From Vagococcus acidifermentans (GTDB lineage Bacteria; Bacillota; Bacilli; Lactobacillales; Vagococcaceae), in contig NZ_NGKC01000005.1 of the NCBI RefSeq assembly GCF_003987655.1, forward strand, positions 102,433 through 166,432: a DNA stretch of 64,000 nucleotides, read 5' to 3'. Within the stretch, counting starts at the first letter, position 1; each line of letters begins with the position of its first letter. The notes below the pieces were generated by a model. That model ran no database searches. It saw only the letters and a list, made by a program, of their open reading frames with translations, and was not told the origin of the DNA. Below are positions 8,805-22,301 of the stretch, in pieces. The position numbers were made by a program, and so were the translations under genes.

Positions 8805-8885
8805 CGAAAGGGTGTTAGGAAATTGTTTGTTGCATGCTGATATTTAATATGTGATGAGAAAGATAAATAAAGAAAGGAAAAAGCT

Positions 8886-10265
8886 ATGAATCCAATAACT
8901 AATCTATCAGAACAACTTCTGAAATTGATGGGTGGAAAAGGGAACATTGAGTCAATCACGTACTGTGCGACACGGCTGCGTCCCATTTTAAAAGACAGAA
9001 GTTTGGCGAAAATTGAAGAAATCGAAGCATTAGAAGATGTTGCAGGTATTGTTGATAAAGAATCAGGTCTTCAAATTGTTATTGGGACCAACGTGGGCGA
9101 TGTTTATGATGAGTTGATGAAACTATGTGAGGCAGATAACCAAGAGGGAACTATGATTACCGAAGATACTGCCAAAGTAAAGGGACATCCGCTAAATGAG
9201 TTTGTTGCACTTGTCGTGAGTATTTTTTCACCCTTATTGCCATTGCTTGCCGGTTCGGGGCTATTAAGAGGGTTCACAATTTTAGCGAATGAAGCAGGAT
9301 GGCTTTCTACGGAAAGTACGACTAACTTGATTTTCACAGTTGCAGCAACATCAGTTTTTTACTTTCTGCCTTTGCTGGTGGCAGTGACGTCTGCTAACCG
9401 GTTTAAAACCAGTCCGTATATTGCTGTCGCAGTGATGGGAGCATTGATTATGCCGGACTTTATGAATTTGATGAAAGGAGATGGGGGTAACTGGGTTACT
9501 TTTTTAGGCATATCATTGCCGGTCTTCAATTATACAAGTCAGGTTATTCCGGCTATTTTAACGACTTGGGTACAGTCTAAAATGGAACAACTGATGAAAA
9601 GAAAATTACCAAATAGTTTGCACATGATTGTTATACCGACTATTCTCCTGCTGGTCCTTGTCCCGTTGGCTGCGATAATTATTGGTCCCGTCGGTAATTA
9701 TCTGAGTATCGGGATTGCCAATATTGTGGATAAGCTTGCTGGTATTAATCAAATAATAACTGGAGCTTTAATTGGCGGAATTTGGAACATATTAATCATG
9801 TTTGGTGTTCATTGGGCACCTAATACGATGGTCATTATTCCTGAAATAGCTAAAACAGGAAGTTCTCCATTTATCGCATATGGTGCGAATGCAAACTTTG
9901 GAATGGCCGGGGCAGCGTTTGCTGTTTTCTTGAGAAGTAAGAATAGGCAGTTGCGCAGCTTTTCTTTGACAGCTATTACCTCCGTTTTTTTATCAGGCAT
10001 CGTTGAACCGGCAATCTATGGTATCGGTGTTAAATTTAAGACCCCTCTAGCAGCAGGATGTCTTGGAGCAGCTTTAGGTGGTGCATTTATGGGTGCATTT
10101 AACGTTACAGGCAATGCTTTTGTGTTTGGGGGATTGACAACTATTCCTGCGTTTGCAGGTCCGACTTTATGGGCATATGTCTTAGGTTTGGGAATTTCGT
10201 TTTTAGGAGGAACCATTTTAACGTTTATTTTTGGGATTAAAGATCCCGAAGCTGCAATGAAATAA
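8886..10265 (+). CDS. PTS EIIBC permease, glucose/sucrose/beta-glucoside superfamily
   Basis: 459 residues. The EIIB domain is N-terminal, with the phosphocysteine in ITYCATRLRP (Cys27). The EIIC domain (about 105-455) has about ten membrane segments and the conserved GVHWAPNT and VEPAIYG motifs. No EIIA domain is fused and none lies nearby, so phosphate must come from another EIIA, for example that of BglP at 17.8 kb. It forms an operon with an ADP-ribosylglycohydrolase-family gene 20 bases downstream. That pairing suggests an unusual glycoside substrate rather than sucrose or trehalose, since no GH1, GH13 or GH32 hydrolase is present. Confidence 0.85.
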   Translation: MNPITNLSEQLLKLMGGKGNIESITYCATRLRPILKDRSLAKIEEIEALEDVAGIVDKESGLQIVIGTNVGDVYDELMKLCEADNQEGTMITEDTAKVKGHPLNEFVALVVSIFSPLLPLLAGSGLLRGFTILANEAGWLSTESTTNLIFTVAATSVFYFLPLLVAVTSANRFKTSPYIAVAVMGALIMPDFMNLMKGDGGNWVTFLGISLPVFNYTSQVIPAILTTWVQSKMEQLMKRKLPNSLHMIVIPTILLLVLVPLAAIIIGPVGNYLSIGIANIVDKLAGINQIITGALIGGIWNILIMFGVHWAPNTMVIIPEIAKTGSSPFIAYGANANFGMAGAAFAVFLRSKNRQLRSFSLTAITSVFLSGIVEPAIYGIGVKFKTPLAAGCLGAALGGAFMGAFNVTGNAFVFGGLTTIPAFAGPTLWAYVLGLGISFLGGTILTFIFGIKDPEAAMK

Positions 10266-10285
10266 TAAAAGAAAGGGAGATACAC

Positions 10286-11320
10286 ATGAATTTACAAGAA
10301 AAAATCAGTGGTACGTTAGGCGCAGCGGCTATTGGGGATGCAATGGGAGCGGCAACAGAAAATCTGTCATTTGACCAAATAAGACATGAGTTCGGCGGTA
10401 CAGTTAAGACATTTGAAAAACCAAAAGAAACGGCATTTGCCATAGGAAATGATGCTGGACAAGTTACGGATGATTTTTCACAAATATACTATCTGTGTCA
10501 AGCGATTTTAAAAAATGAAGGTGTTTTAACAAAGGATATTGTGATTCAAGCAATTTTGGATTGGTCAAACGAACCATGGTACTTTGACCGATTTGCTGGT
10601 CCGACTACAAGAAGTGCAGTCGCGATGTATAAAGACCCATCAAAGAAGATGCAGCCTTTGGCAGGTGCTGCTACAGTCGATTATGCTTCAAAAGCTACGA
10701 ATGGCGCAGCAATGAAAATTGCACCTGCGGGTATTTTATTTCCTGATAACATTGAAAAAGCAATGGAAGCAGCAATAACAATCACACAAGTCACACATGA
10801 TAATTCTTTAGCGGTTTCTGGTGCGTGTGCAGTTGCAGCAGCAACAAGTGTTTCTTTAGCAACTAATGCGACAATGACAGATGTGTTAAGCGCAGGGGCA
10901 TATGGCGCTGCGCGCGGGGAAACATTGGGGAAAATTAAATCTAGAGAGGTAGCGGGACCAAGTGTTGCCAAACGAATCGGTCTATCGTTTGAAATTGCCG
11001 CTGGTCCGGGCAGCAAAGAAGAGAAGCTGCGCAGATTATCACAAATTATTGGCAGCGGTCTGCATATTTCAGAAGCAGTTCCATGCGCATTTGGAATTGT
11101 TGCACTGAATCAGGATGATGCGCTGCAAGCAGTAATCGATGCTGTAAATATTGGCTATGATACAGATACCGTTGCCACAATCACCGGGTCTATGGTCGGT
11201 GCGTTAATTAATACAGATGACCCGCATTTTATCTCGTTATTCGATGCAGTTCAAAAAGCAAATCAGTTTGATTTAGTTGAACTGGCTAAGTCGTTGGCAG
11301 TTTTGGCTGATAAACCGTAA
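10286..11320 (+). CDS. ADP-ribosylglycohydrolase (ARH/DraG) family hydrolase
   Basis: 344 residues. The dinuclear-metal motifs of the family are visible: VTDDFSQ near residue 61 and GYDTDTVATITGSMVGA near 288. AAIGDAMGA near the N-terminus is the first loop. Characterised members cleave N- or O-glycosidic bonds of ADP-ribose on proteins or free nucleosides. In an operon with a PTS permease, the likely substrate is a small phosphorylated glycoside, perhaps a riboside, imported by that EIIBC; this is inference. GAAAGGGAG precedes the ATG. A terminator follows. Confidence 0.85.
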   Translation: MNLQEKISGTLGAAAIGDAMGAATENLSFDQIRHEFGGTVKTFEKPKETAFAIGNDAGQVTDDFSQIYYLCQAILKNEGVLTKDIVIQAILDWSNEPWYFDRFAGPTTRSAVAMYKDPSKKMQPLAGAATVDYASKATNGAAMKIAPAGILFPDNIEKAMEAAITITQVTHDNSLAVSGACAVAAATSVSLATNATMTDVLSAGAYGAARGETLGKIKSREVAGPSVAKRIGLSFEIAAGPGSKEEKLRRLSQIIGSGLHISEAVPCAFGIVALNQDDALQAVIDAVNIGYDTDTVATITGSMVGALINTDDPHFISLFDAVQKANQFDLVELAKSLAVLADKP

Positions 11321-11331
11321 ACTGACTAAAT

Positions 11332-11375
11332 GAGCGGCTTCACCAGCATTGGGTCAGCAGGTGAGGCCGCTTTTA
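11332..11375 (+). terminator. Terminator of PTS-ARH operon
   Basis: GCGGCTTCACC pairs with GGTGAGGCCGC and is followed by TTTTATCTTTTT. Confidence 0.8.
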
Positions 11376-11416
11376 TCTTTTTCCATAAAAAAATTTAACT
11401 GGCCAATAAATGATGC

Positions 11417-11445
11417 TTGACATTATTTTCCAGCTGTTTTATATT
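11417..11445 (+). promoter_or_regulatory. Sigma-A promoter of the arsR-ABC operon
   Basis: A perfect TTGACA (11417-11422), a 17-base spacer and TATATT (11440-11445). Confidence 0.8.
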
Positions 11446-11451
11446 ACGAAC

Positions 11452-11467
11452 ATAGACAACTGTCTAT
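11452..11467 (+). promoter_or_regulatory. Probable ArsR-family operator
   Basis: ATAGACA (11452-11458) and TGTCTAT (11461-11467) form a perfect dyad with two central bases, placed at the expected transcription start seven bases after the -10 box and about 20 bases before the regulator gene. Confidence 0.7.
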
Positions 11468-11487
11468 ATACGAAAGGAAGAAAAACA

Positions 11488-11769
11488 ATGAATGACGAAA
11501 GGATGTCATTGGTACTAAAGGCCATGGCTGATCCGAGCAGATTGAAAATCATCAAGCTTTTGTCGCGCGGGACGATGTGTGCGTGTGAGGTACTGGGCTA
11601 TTTTGAATTTACCCAGCCCACATTGTCGCATCACATGAAAGTACTGGAAAAAGCCGGCATCATCTCTGTCAGCAAACAAGGACAGTGGCACCACTATACC
11701 TTAAAAGACAATTTTGAAAGAGACCTCATGGCATCTATGGCACAATTGTTTGCGGGCGACACAAGCTAA
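11488..11769 (+). CDS. ArsR/SmtB-family HTH repressor
   Basis: 93 residues, a bare winged helix. TQPTLSHHMKVLEKAGI is the recognition helix region and MADPSRLKIIKLL the first helices. CAC at residues 31-33 sits where ArsR proteins carry the CxC arsenite or antimonite thiol site, so a thiol-reactive ligand is possible. The start is set by AAAGGAAG upstream; a longer frame beginning at 11410 covers the promoter and is not used. The ABC transporter genes downstream are the probable targets, together with its own promoter. Confidence 0.85.
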   Translation: MNDERMSLVLKAMADPSRLKIIKLLSRGTMCACEVLGYFEFTQPTLSHHMKVLEKAGIISVSKQGQWHHYTLKDNFERDLMASMAQLFAGDTS

Positions 11770-11818
11770 CTGACCAGAGCCGACCAGATGAATCTACTCA
11801 TAAGGAGATAGCGACTAT

Positions 11819-12754
11819 ATGACGAATGCACTTGAAATAAAACAGTTGAAAAAAGTTTATGCAACAGGGGTGGAAGCTCTGCGCGGTATTGATTTGGCAG
11901 TCAAAGAAGGTGACTTTTATGCCCTTCTGGGACCGAATGGCGCCGGCAAATCGACCACCATCGGCATTATTACATCGCTTGTCAATAAAACATCCGGACA
12001 GGTGAAAGTATTTGGCTATGATATCGACAAGGACTTAGAGCTGGCCAAAAAACAGATTGGACTTGTGCCGCAGGAGTTTAATTTTAATCCCTTTGAGACG
12101 GTACAGCAAATCGTAGTCAATCAGGCGGGCTATTACGGTGTTCCTCGCAAAGAAGCCTTGGTGCGCAGCGAGATATATTTGAAACAAGCAGATTTATGGG
12201 AGAAACGCCACACTCGTGCGCGTATGCTGTCCGGCGGGATGAAGCGCAGACTGATGATTGCCCGGGCGCTGATGCATAAGCCGCGGCTGCTGATACTGGA
12301 CGAACCGACAGCAGGTGTCGACATCGAGCTGAGGCGGGAAATGTGGGCATTTCTAAGCGAGTTGAATGAAAGCGGCACGACCATTATTTTGACGACCCAT
12401 TACTTGGAAGAAGCAGAGATGCTGTGCCGCAACATCGGCATCATCCAGTCTGGTGAATTAATCGAAAACACCAGTATGAAGAAACTGCTGTCAAAACTGC
12501 AGTTTGAAACATTTTTGTTCGATTTGGCGCCTTATGATACAAAACCTGAGATAAAAGGCTATACAAGCTCATTTGAAGATGACATGACACTTGCTGTAGA
12601 AATCGAACGTCACCAAGGAGTCAATGAGATATTTGAGCAGTTCAGCGAGCAGGGCATAAAAGTTTTGTCCATGCGCAATAAATCCAATCGACTGGAAGAG
12701 CTATTTTTAAAAATCACAGAAGAAAAACAGCAAGCGGGGGACACACATGATTAG
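11819..12754 (+). CDS. ABC-2 type transporter ATP-binding protein (YadG-like)
   Basis: 311 residues. Walker A is GPNGAGKST (about 39-47), Q-loop LVPQEF, signature LSGGMKRR near 141, Walker B LLILDEPTAGVD and the switch His in TTHYLEEAE. A C-terminal extension of about 80 residues is typical of DrrA/YadG-like subunits. It overlaps the permease gene by eight bases, so they form one exporter. Regulation by the adjacent ArsR-type repressor suggests export of a toxic compound, but the substrate is unknown. Confidence 0.9.
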   Translation: MTNALEIKQLKKVYATGVEALRGIDLAVKEGDFYALLGPNGAGKSTTIGIITSLVNKTSGQVKVFGYDIDKDLELAKKQIGLVPQEFNFNPFETVQQIVVNQAGYYGVPRKEALVRSEIYLKQADLWEKRHTRARMLSGGMKRRLMIARALMHKPRLLILDEPTAGVDIELRREMWAFLSELNESGTTIILTTHYLEEAEMLCRNIGIIQSGELIENTSMKKLLSKLQFETFLFDLAPYDTKPEIKGYTSSFEDDMTLAVEIERHQGVNEIFEQFSEQGIKVLSMRNKSNRLEELFLKITEEKQQAGDTHD

Positions 12755-13517
12755 TACGTATTTTACAGCGCTAAAAAGTTTGGCGGTCAAAGAGACTAAC
12801 CGTTATTTGCGGATTTGGGTACAGACGCTCGTGCCGCCAGTCATCACAACGTCATTATATTTTGTTATTTTCGGAAAAATGATCGGTGGACGGATTGGTG
12901 ACATGGGCGGTTTCTCGTACATGGAGTTTATCGTGCCGGGACTTATTATGATGTCCGCCATCACTAGCTCTTATGCCAATGTCTCTTCATCCTTTTTCTC
13001 GCAAAAGTTTCAGAAAAATATTGAGGAACTACTGGTTGCACCTGTTCCGACGCATGTTATCATTTGGGGCTTTGTGATTGGCGGGCTTGGCAGAAGTCTC
13101 CTCGTCGGGACGCTGGTCACGGTGGTGTCGCTCTTTTTTGTTCCGCTGCATGTGCACTCATGGCTGATTGTCATCCTCACATTATTGATGACAGCTGTGT
13201 TGTTTTCTTTGGCAGGTTTAATCAATGGCGTCTTCGCTCAAACGTATGACGATGTATCTATTGTCCCGACGTTTGTTCTGCAGCCGCTGACCTATCTCGG
13301 CGGTGTCTTTTATGCCATCTCGATGTTGCCGCCTTTCTGGCAGACGGTATCGAAAATTAATCCGATCGTGTATATGATTTCAGGTTTCCGCTATGGTTTC
13401 CTCGGGACGACAGATGTGCCGATTCAAGTTTCCGTAACGATACTTGTTTTGTTTATCACCGTGCTCTATACAGTCTGCTGGTACCTGGTCGATACGGGGA
13501 GAGGGTTGCGGAGCTGA
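12747..13517 (+). CDS. ABC-2 type permease (YadH-like)
   Basis: 256 residues with six predicted membrane segments. PLTYLGGVFYAISMLPPFWQ and the neighbouring NPIVYMISGFRYG match the ABC-2 membrane family (DrrB/YadH/NodJ). Partner of the ATPase encoded immediately upstream. A stem-loop terminator ends the operon. Confidence 0.9.
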   Translation: MISTYFTALKSLAVKETNRYLRIWVQTLVPPVITTSLYFVIFGKMIGGRIGDMGGFSYMEFIVPGLIMMSAITSSYANVSSSFFSQKFQKNIEELLVAPVPTHVIIWGFVIGGLGRSLLVGTLVTVVSLFFVPLHVHSWLIVILTLLMTAVLFSLAGLINGVFAQTYDDVSIVPTFVLQPLTYLGGVFYAISMLPPFWQTVSKINPIVYMISGFRYGFLGTTDVPIQVSVTILVLFITVLYTVCWYLVDTGRGLRS

Positions 13518-13560
13518 TAAGAGTCTGAAACAGAACAACAGCAACTAATCAATGAATACG

Positions 13561-13612
13561 ACAGCTTCAGCCGTTCCGAAGTGAAACAGGAACCGCTGCA
13601 GCTGTTTTTTTC
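13561..13612 (+). terminator. Terminator of the ABC-2 operon
   Basis: Nested arms ACAGC/GCTGT, CAG/CTG and GTTCC/GGAAC, followed by seven T. Confidence 0.8.
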
Positions 13613-13710
13613 TGTCTGCAATTATCCGGCAGACAGATTCTCTTAGTTTCAATGTCTCTCTTTTCCTTCCTTCAAAAATGTGCTACATTGACATCTGAGG
13701 AGGAGTTATC

Positions 13711-14490
13711 ATGACTTATTACGACCAGCATTTGCATACACATCATTCGTTTGATTGTCAGGAATCGTTTGAAAATTATTTGGCGTTGTCGCCCGGGCAA
13801 CTGGTGACGACCGAGCATCTTGATTTATGTAATCCAGCAGAGGACTTTGCCGACAGCATGCCGGATTATGACGCATACACAGCTGAAATTGCTGAGTTGG
13901 AGGCTAAGCATACTATCCGGATTTTAAAAGGCATTGAGATTGGTTTTGTCAAAGAGCATTGGCCGGCGATTGCATCTTATTTGGCCGGCAAAGATTTTGA
14001 TGTGCAATTGTTGAGTGTGCATCAGAATGGCAAATATGACTATATGGACGATGTGGTCCTGACGCTTGACCCCCAAGAGTTGATAGCAGACTATTACACG
14101 CGGATGCTCAGTGCCGTTGAAACAGCCGACAGCTGTAATATACTGACTCATTTTGATTATGGCGTCAGAAGATTGTCGCTGACTCCGGAAGCATTTCAAT
14201 CATATGCCGAGCCGTATTTGATTCCATTGTTTAAAGCAGTCATTGAAAAGCAGCTGGCATTTGAGTTGAATGCCAAAAGCTTCATCACGTACGGCAATCG
14301 TCTATTGTACAATTATGCAGTGCCTTTGTATAGGTCGCTTGGCGGTAAATTGTTCACATTAGGCTCTGATGCTCACCGTGCAGCAGACTATGAACTGGCT
14401 TTTGATGATATGAGTGAATTTTTAAAAGGATTTGGTGTGTCGCACTTGGCAACGTACCAAAAAGGCAAGTTGCAATTGGTTGCTATGTAA
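13711..14490 (+). CDS. PHP-domain phosphatase, histidinol-phosphatase (HisJ/HisK) family
   Basis: 259 residues of the PHP fold. Metal ligands are visible as DQHLHTHHSFD at 5-15, TTEHLD near 34, GIEIGF near 73, LLSVHQ near 94, THFDYG near 147 and the final GSDAH near 219. The family hydrolyses histidinol phosphate or other phosphoesters. No other histidine genes are nearby, and stand-alone PHP proteins of this type may have other substrates. GAGGAGGAG precedes the ATG. The gene stands alone. Confidence 0.8.
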   Translation: MTYYDQHLHTHHSFDCQESFENYLALSPGQLVTTEHLDLCNPAEDFADSMPDYDAYTAEIAELEAKHTIRILKGIEIGFVKEHWPAIASYLAGKDFDVQLLSVHQNGKYDYMDDVVLTLDPQELIADYYTRMLSAVETADSCNILTHFDYGVRRLSLTPEAFQSYAEPYLIPLFKAVIEKQLAFELNAKSFITYGNRLLYNYAVPLYRSLGGKLFTLGSDAHRAADYELAFDDMSEFLKGFGVSHLATYQKGKLQLVAM

Positions 14491-14660
14491 TTCATAAGTC
14501 AACTGCCCATCAGCAGCTAGTTGCCAATTTTAAGCAGAAAATAATAGTGTAACCGCTTGCTGATTCGTTCGACTGTCACGTTCAATCAAATGGATTTTCT
14601 GGGTGCGACGGCACAGGAAAATGTGTGCCGTGTACAAGGCAAAAGTCAGTGACGGAGTGT

Positions 14661-16780
<2,120 letters not shown>

Positions 16781-16807
16781 TGTCAAAAAAATAATTGGTT
16801 GTTAGGG

Positions 16808-16836
16808 TTTACATTTTAAATGGAGTATGTTAGACT
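16808..16836 (+). promoter_or_regulatory. Promoter of the beta-glucoside operon
   Basis: TTTACA (16808-16813), a 17-base spacer and TAGACT (16831-16836). The RAT element begins about 25 bases downstream. Confidence 0.5.
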
Positions 16837-16861
16837 GATTTCAGTTGAATAACGTTGAGTA

Positions 16862-16893
16862 GGCTGGTCATTGCATAATTAGCAAGCTAAACC
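16862..16893 (+). promoter_or_regulatory. RAT (ribonucleic antiterminator) site for the LicT protein
   Basis: A segment starting GGCTGGTCATTGCATAATTA and ending in CAAGCTAAACC resembles LicT/SacY RAT elements. Its 3' end overlaps the left arm of the following terminator, so the two structures exclude each other. Confidence 0.75.
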
Positions 16894-16940
16894 TATCTAA
16901 AAAGAGCGTCTTTACGCTTATTTTTGGATGGGTTTTTTTT
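16889..16940 (+). terminator. Conditional terminator in the licT leader
   Basis: AAACCTATCTAAAAA with AGCG pairs with CGCT and TTTTTGGATGGGTTT, followed by a run of T. Bound LicT stabilises the overlapping RAT hairpin and allows read-through. Confidence 0.85.
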
Positions 16941-16961
16941 GTTGCAGAAAGGGGGATGTGC

Positions 16962-17801
16962 ATGAAAATATACCGAATACTAAACAATAATGCTGTCATT
17001 ATTTTAGATGAGAATAAAGAAGAAAGAATTGTTTGTGGACCAGGTCTAGCTTACGGCAAACGAAAAGGGGATGAGATTGACAAAAAAAAGATAAACAAAA
17101 AGTTTGTTGTTCAAAACAATCAGACGAATCTGCGGCTGCAGCAGCTGATTGAAGATATTCCAATCAAAAATATCGAAGTAGCCGACGACATCATCAGATA
17201 CGCCAAACTAAAACTGGGAAAGAAAATCAGCGACAGCTTGATTATTTCGCTGAGCGACCACATTCATTCGTCGCTGATACGGTTTAAAGAAGGCATTAGT
17301 TTGAAAAATGCGCTTTTGTGGGATATCAAGCGTTTCTACAAAGATGAATTCGAAATCGGTGTCGAGGCGCTAAACATCATCGAAAAGAATTTTCACGTCA
17401 AACTGCCGATAGACGAAGCCGCATTCATCGCCACCCACGTCGTCAGTGCCGAAACAGAAGTGGAAATGGCTGATATTAATGAAGTAACGAAATTGATGCA
17501 AGAGATTTTAGACATCGTGACATACTTTTTCAAAGTTTCCCTGAATCCTGAGAGTGTCTATTATTACCGGTTTGTGACCCATTTGAAATTTTTTGCCCAG
17601 CGGGTCATTTCAGGTAAACAGTATCACGACGATGACAGTGATTTGCTGGCGATTTTAAAAAAGAAGTATCACAATTCATTCGAATGTGTTGCCCTTATTG
17701 ATGAATTTATTGAAAAAAATTACCATTACCGTCTGTCAGATGAAGAACAGTCATATTTAACGATTCACATCGAACGATTGATTTATAAAGAAGAACATTA
17801 A
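16962..17801 (+). CDS. licT: BglG/LicT-family transcriptional antiterminator
   Basis: 279 residues: the RNA-binding CAT domain (1-58, MKIYRILNNNAVIIL), then PRD1 (about 65-170, with SLSDHIHSSL) and PRD2 (about 172-279, with RFVTHLKFF and LTIHIERL). The PRD histidines are phosphorylated by the PTS; the cognate EIIB inactivates the protein when no sugar is available. The second of two ATGs is used because the GGGGG ribosome site directly abuts the first. Its own leader carries the RAT and terminator, so it autoregulates the operon. Confidence 0.9.
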   Translation: MKIYRILNNNAVIILDENKEERIVCGPGLAYGKRKGDEIDKKKINKKFVVQNNQTNLRLQQLIEDIPIKNIEVADDIIRYAKLKLGKKISDSLIISLSDHIHSSLIRFKEGISLKNALLWDIKRFYKDEFEIGVEALNIIEKNFHVKLPIDEAAFIATHVVSAETEVEMADINEVTKLMQEILDIVTYFFKVSLNPESVYYYRFVTHLKFFAQRVISGKQYHDDDSDLLAILKKKYHNSFECVALIDEFIEKNYHYRLSDEEQSYLTIHIERLIYKEEH

Positions 17802-17822
17802 GATACCAAGGGGGATTGACCT

Positions 17823-21139
<3,317 letters not shown>

Positions 21140-21151
21140 GGGAGAAGTTAT

Positions 21152-22000
21152 ATGAAAAAGTTGTTGAAATTGTTGGGTGTGGGGTTATTGTCGTTGACAC
21201 TGCTTGCAGGATGCGGAAACTCCGCTGGCGGGAGTACGGCAGGCACAAGTGAAACGAAGAGCACGGAAACAGCCAAGACCGAAGATGTCACACTTTACAT
21301 CACGCGTCACGGCAAAACCATGCTGAATACAGTCGACCGTTCCCAAGGCTGGATTGATTCGCCGTTGACACCTGCCGGTATAGAAGTGGCTGAGGCATTA
21401 GGGAAAGGTTTGGACGGTCTGAAGTTTGACGCAGCCTACTCCAGCGACAGCGGCCGCGCCATTGAAACAGCAACACTGGTCCTTGAGAACAACGGGCAAA
21501 AAGAGCTGGTAGACTCGTTGGTTACCAATAAAAACATCAGGGAACTGAACTTCGGCACGTTCGAAGGCATGATGAATGAAGAAATGTGGGCTGCTATTGC
21601 AGAAGTACAAGGAAAAACTATGGAAGAATATATGGCTGAGATGCAAAAAAGTGGCATGAAAGGTGGCCTGATTAGCGCAGCAAATTCTTTAGCAAAGCTG
21701 GATAAAGAAAAAGTTGAAGAAGGCGTCAACTGGCCGGCGGAAGATTATGACACATATATCGCCCGGACAACAAAAGGCATAGATGAAATTGTCAAAGATG
21801 CACAGTCGAAAAATGCAAAAAATGTGCTGGTTGTCTCCCACGGCATGACGATTGCCGCATTTTTAAGCCATATCGATCCTGATGTTGAAATAGGAATGGG
21901 TCTTGAAAATGCCAGTGTGTCAAAAGTCACATTTAGTGATGGCAAATACAGCATTGAATCTGTTAATGACATGAGTTATGTGGAGAAAGGTCAGGAATAA
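21152..22000 (+). CDS. Lipoprotein of the histidine phosphatase (phosphoglycerate mutase-like) family
   Basis: 282 residues. A lipoprotein signal ends in LLAGC (Cys about 21), then a Ser/Thr-rich linker to about 45, then a histidine-phosphatase domain with ITRHGKT near 50 (phospho-acceptor His) and a second His in VVSHGM near 231. An insertion of about 60 residues holds a Met- and Lys-rich helix. It should be anchored outside the membrane. It is the fourth gene of the beta-glucoside operon, 12 bases after bglA. A secreted phosphatase in such an operon might remove phosphate from extracellular glycosides, which is inference. Confidence 0.8.
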   Translation: MKKLLKLLGVGLLSLTLLAGCGNSAGGSTAGTSETKSTETAKTEDVTLYITRHGKTMLNTVDRSQGWIDSPLTPAGIEVAEALGKGLDGLKFDAAYSSDSGRAIETATLVLENNGQKELVDSLVTNKNIRELNFGTFEGMMNEEMWAAIAEVQGKTMEEYMAEMQKSGMKGGLISAANSLAKLDKEKVEEGVNWPAEDYDTYIARTTKGIDEIVKDAQSKNAKNVLVVSHGMTIAAFLSHIDPDVEIGMGLENASVSKVTFSDGKYSIESVNDMSYVEKGQE

Positions 22001-22036
22001 TCGAGCTTAGTGCGCTGAGCCGTTTTTGTCAGCAAG

Positions 22037-22076
22037 AATGTCAGGCGGGATAATATCCTTGCCTGACATTTTTTTG
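22037..22076 (+). terminator. Terminator of the beta-glucoside operon
   Basis: AATGTCAGGC (22037-22046) pairs with GCCTGACATT (22061-22070), followed by T residues. Confidence 0.9.
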
Positions 22077-22109
22077 CTATGCAGATTTTTCCTATCCATA
22101 GGCACACTT

Positions 22110-22124
22110 GTGTAAGCGCTTGAA
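22110..22124 (+). promoter_or_regulatory. cre (CcpA) site upstream of preT-preA
   Basis: GTGTAAGCGCTTGAA contains a near-consensus cre core TGTAAGCGCT. It lies about 180 bases before preT, so the pyrimidine pathway is probably under carbon catabolite control. Confidence 0.7.
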
Positions 22125-22140
22125 ACGGATGAGGATAAGG

Positions 22141-22159
22141 AGTATAGTGATGATATACT
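22141..22159 (+). promoter_or_regulatory. Inverted repeat near the preT promoter
   Basis: AGTATA (22141-22146) and TATACT (22154-22159) form a dyad with seven central bases, just downstream of the cre site. The right arm could also act as a -10 box. A pathway-specific operator is possible. Confidence 0.4.
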
Positions 22160-22301
22160 GGCAATTGGATGGTTGGAAAAAGATTTCTAGTTGATGAAAA
22201 GAAAAAAGTCTGACGCTGCATCTTCATGTGAAGTTGTGAACAATTAGTGATGCGATAAGAAACAATCGGTTAACAATTTGACGCAGAAAGGATGTCGAGC
22301 G

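Larger units (their letters stand above)
8538..8885. other. Divergent regulatory region between XRE gene and PTS operon
   Basis: Very AT-rich. It contains the inverted repeat at 8610-8655 and a cre-like box at 8790. Several TATTAT/TATAAG-like -10 boxes occur around 8665-8674. No additional gene is visible. Confidence 0.6.
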
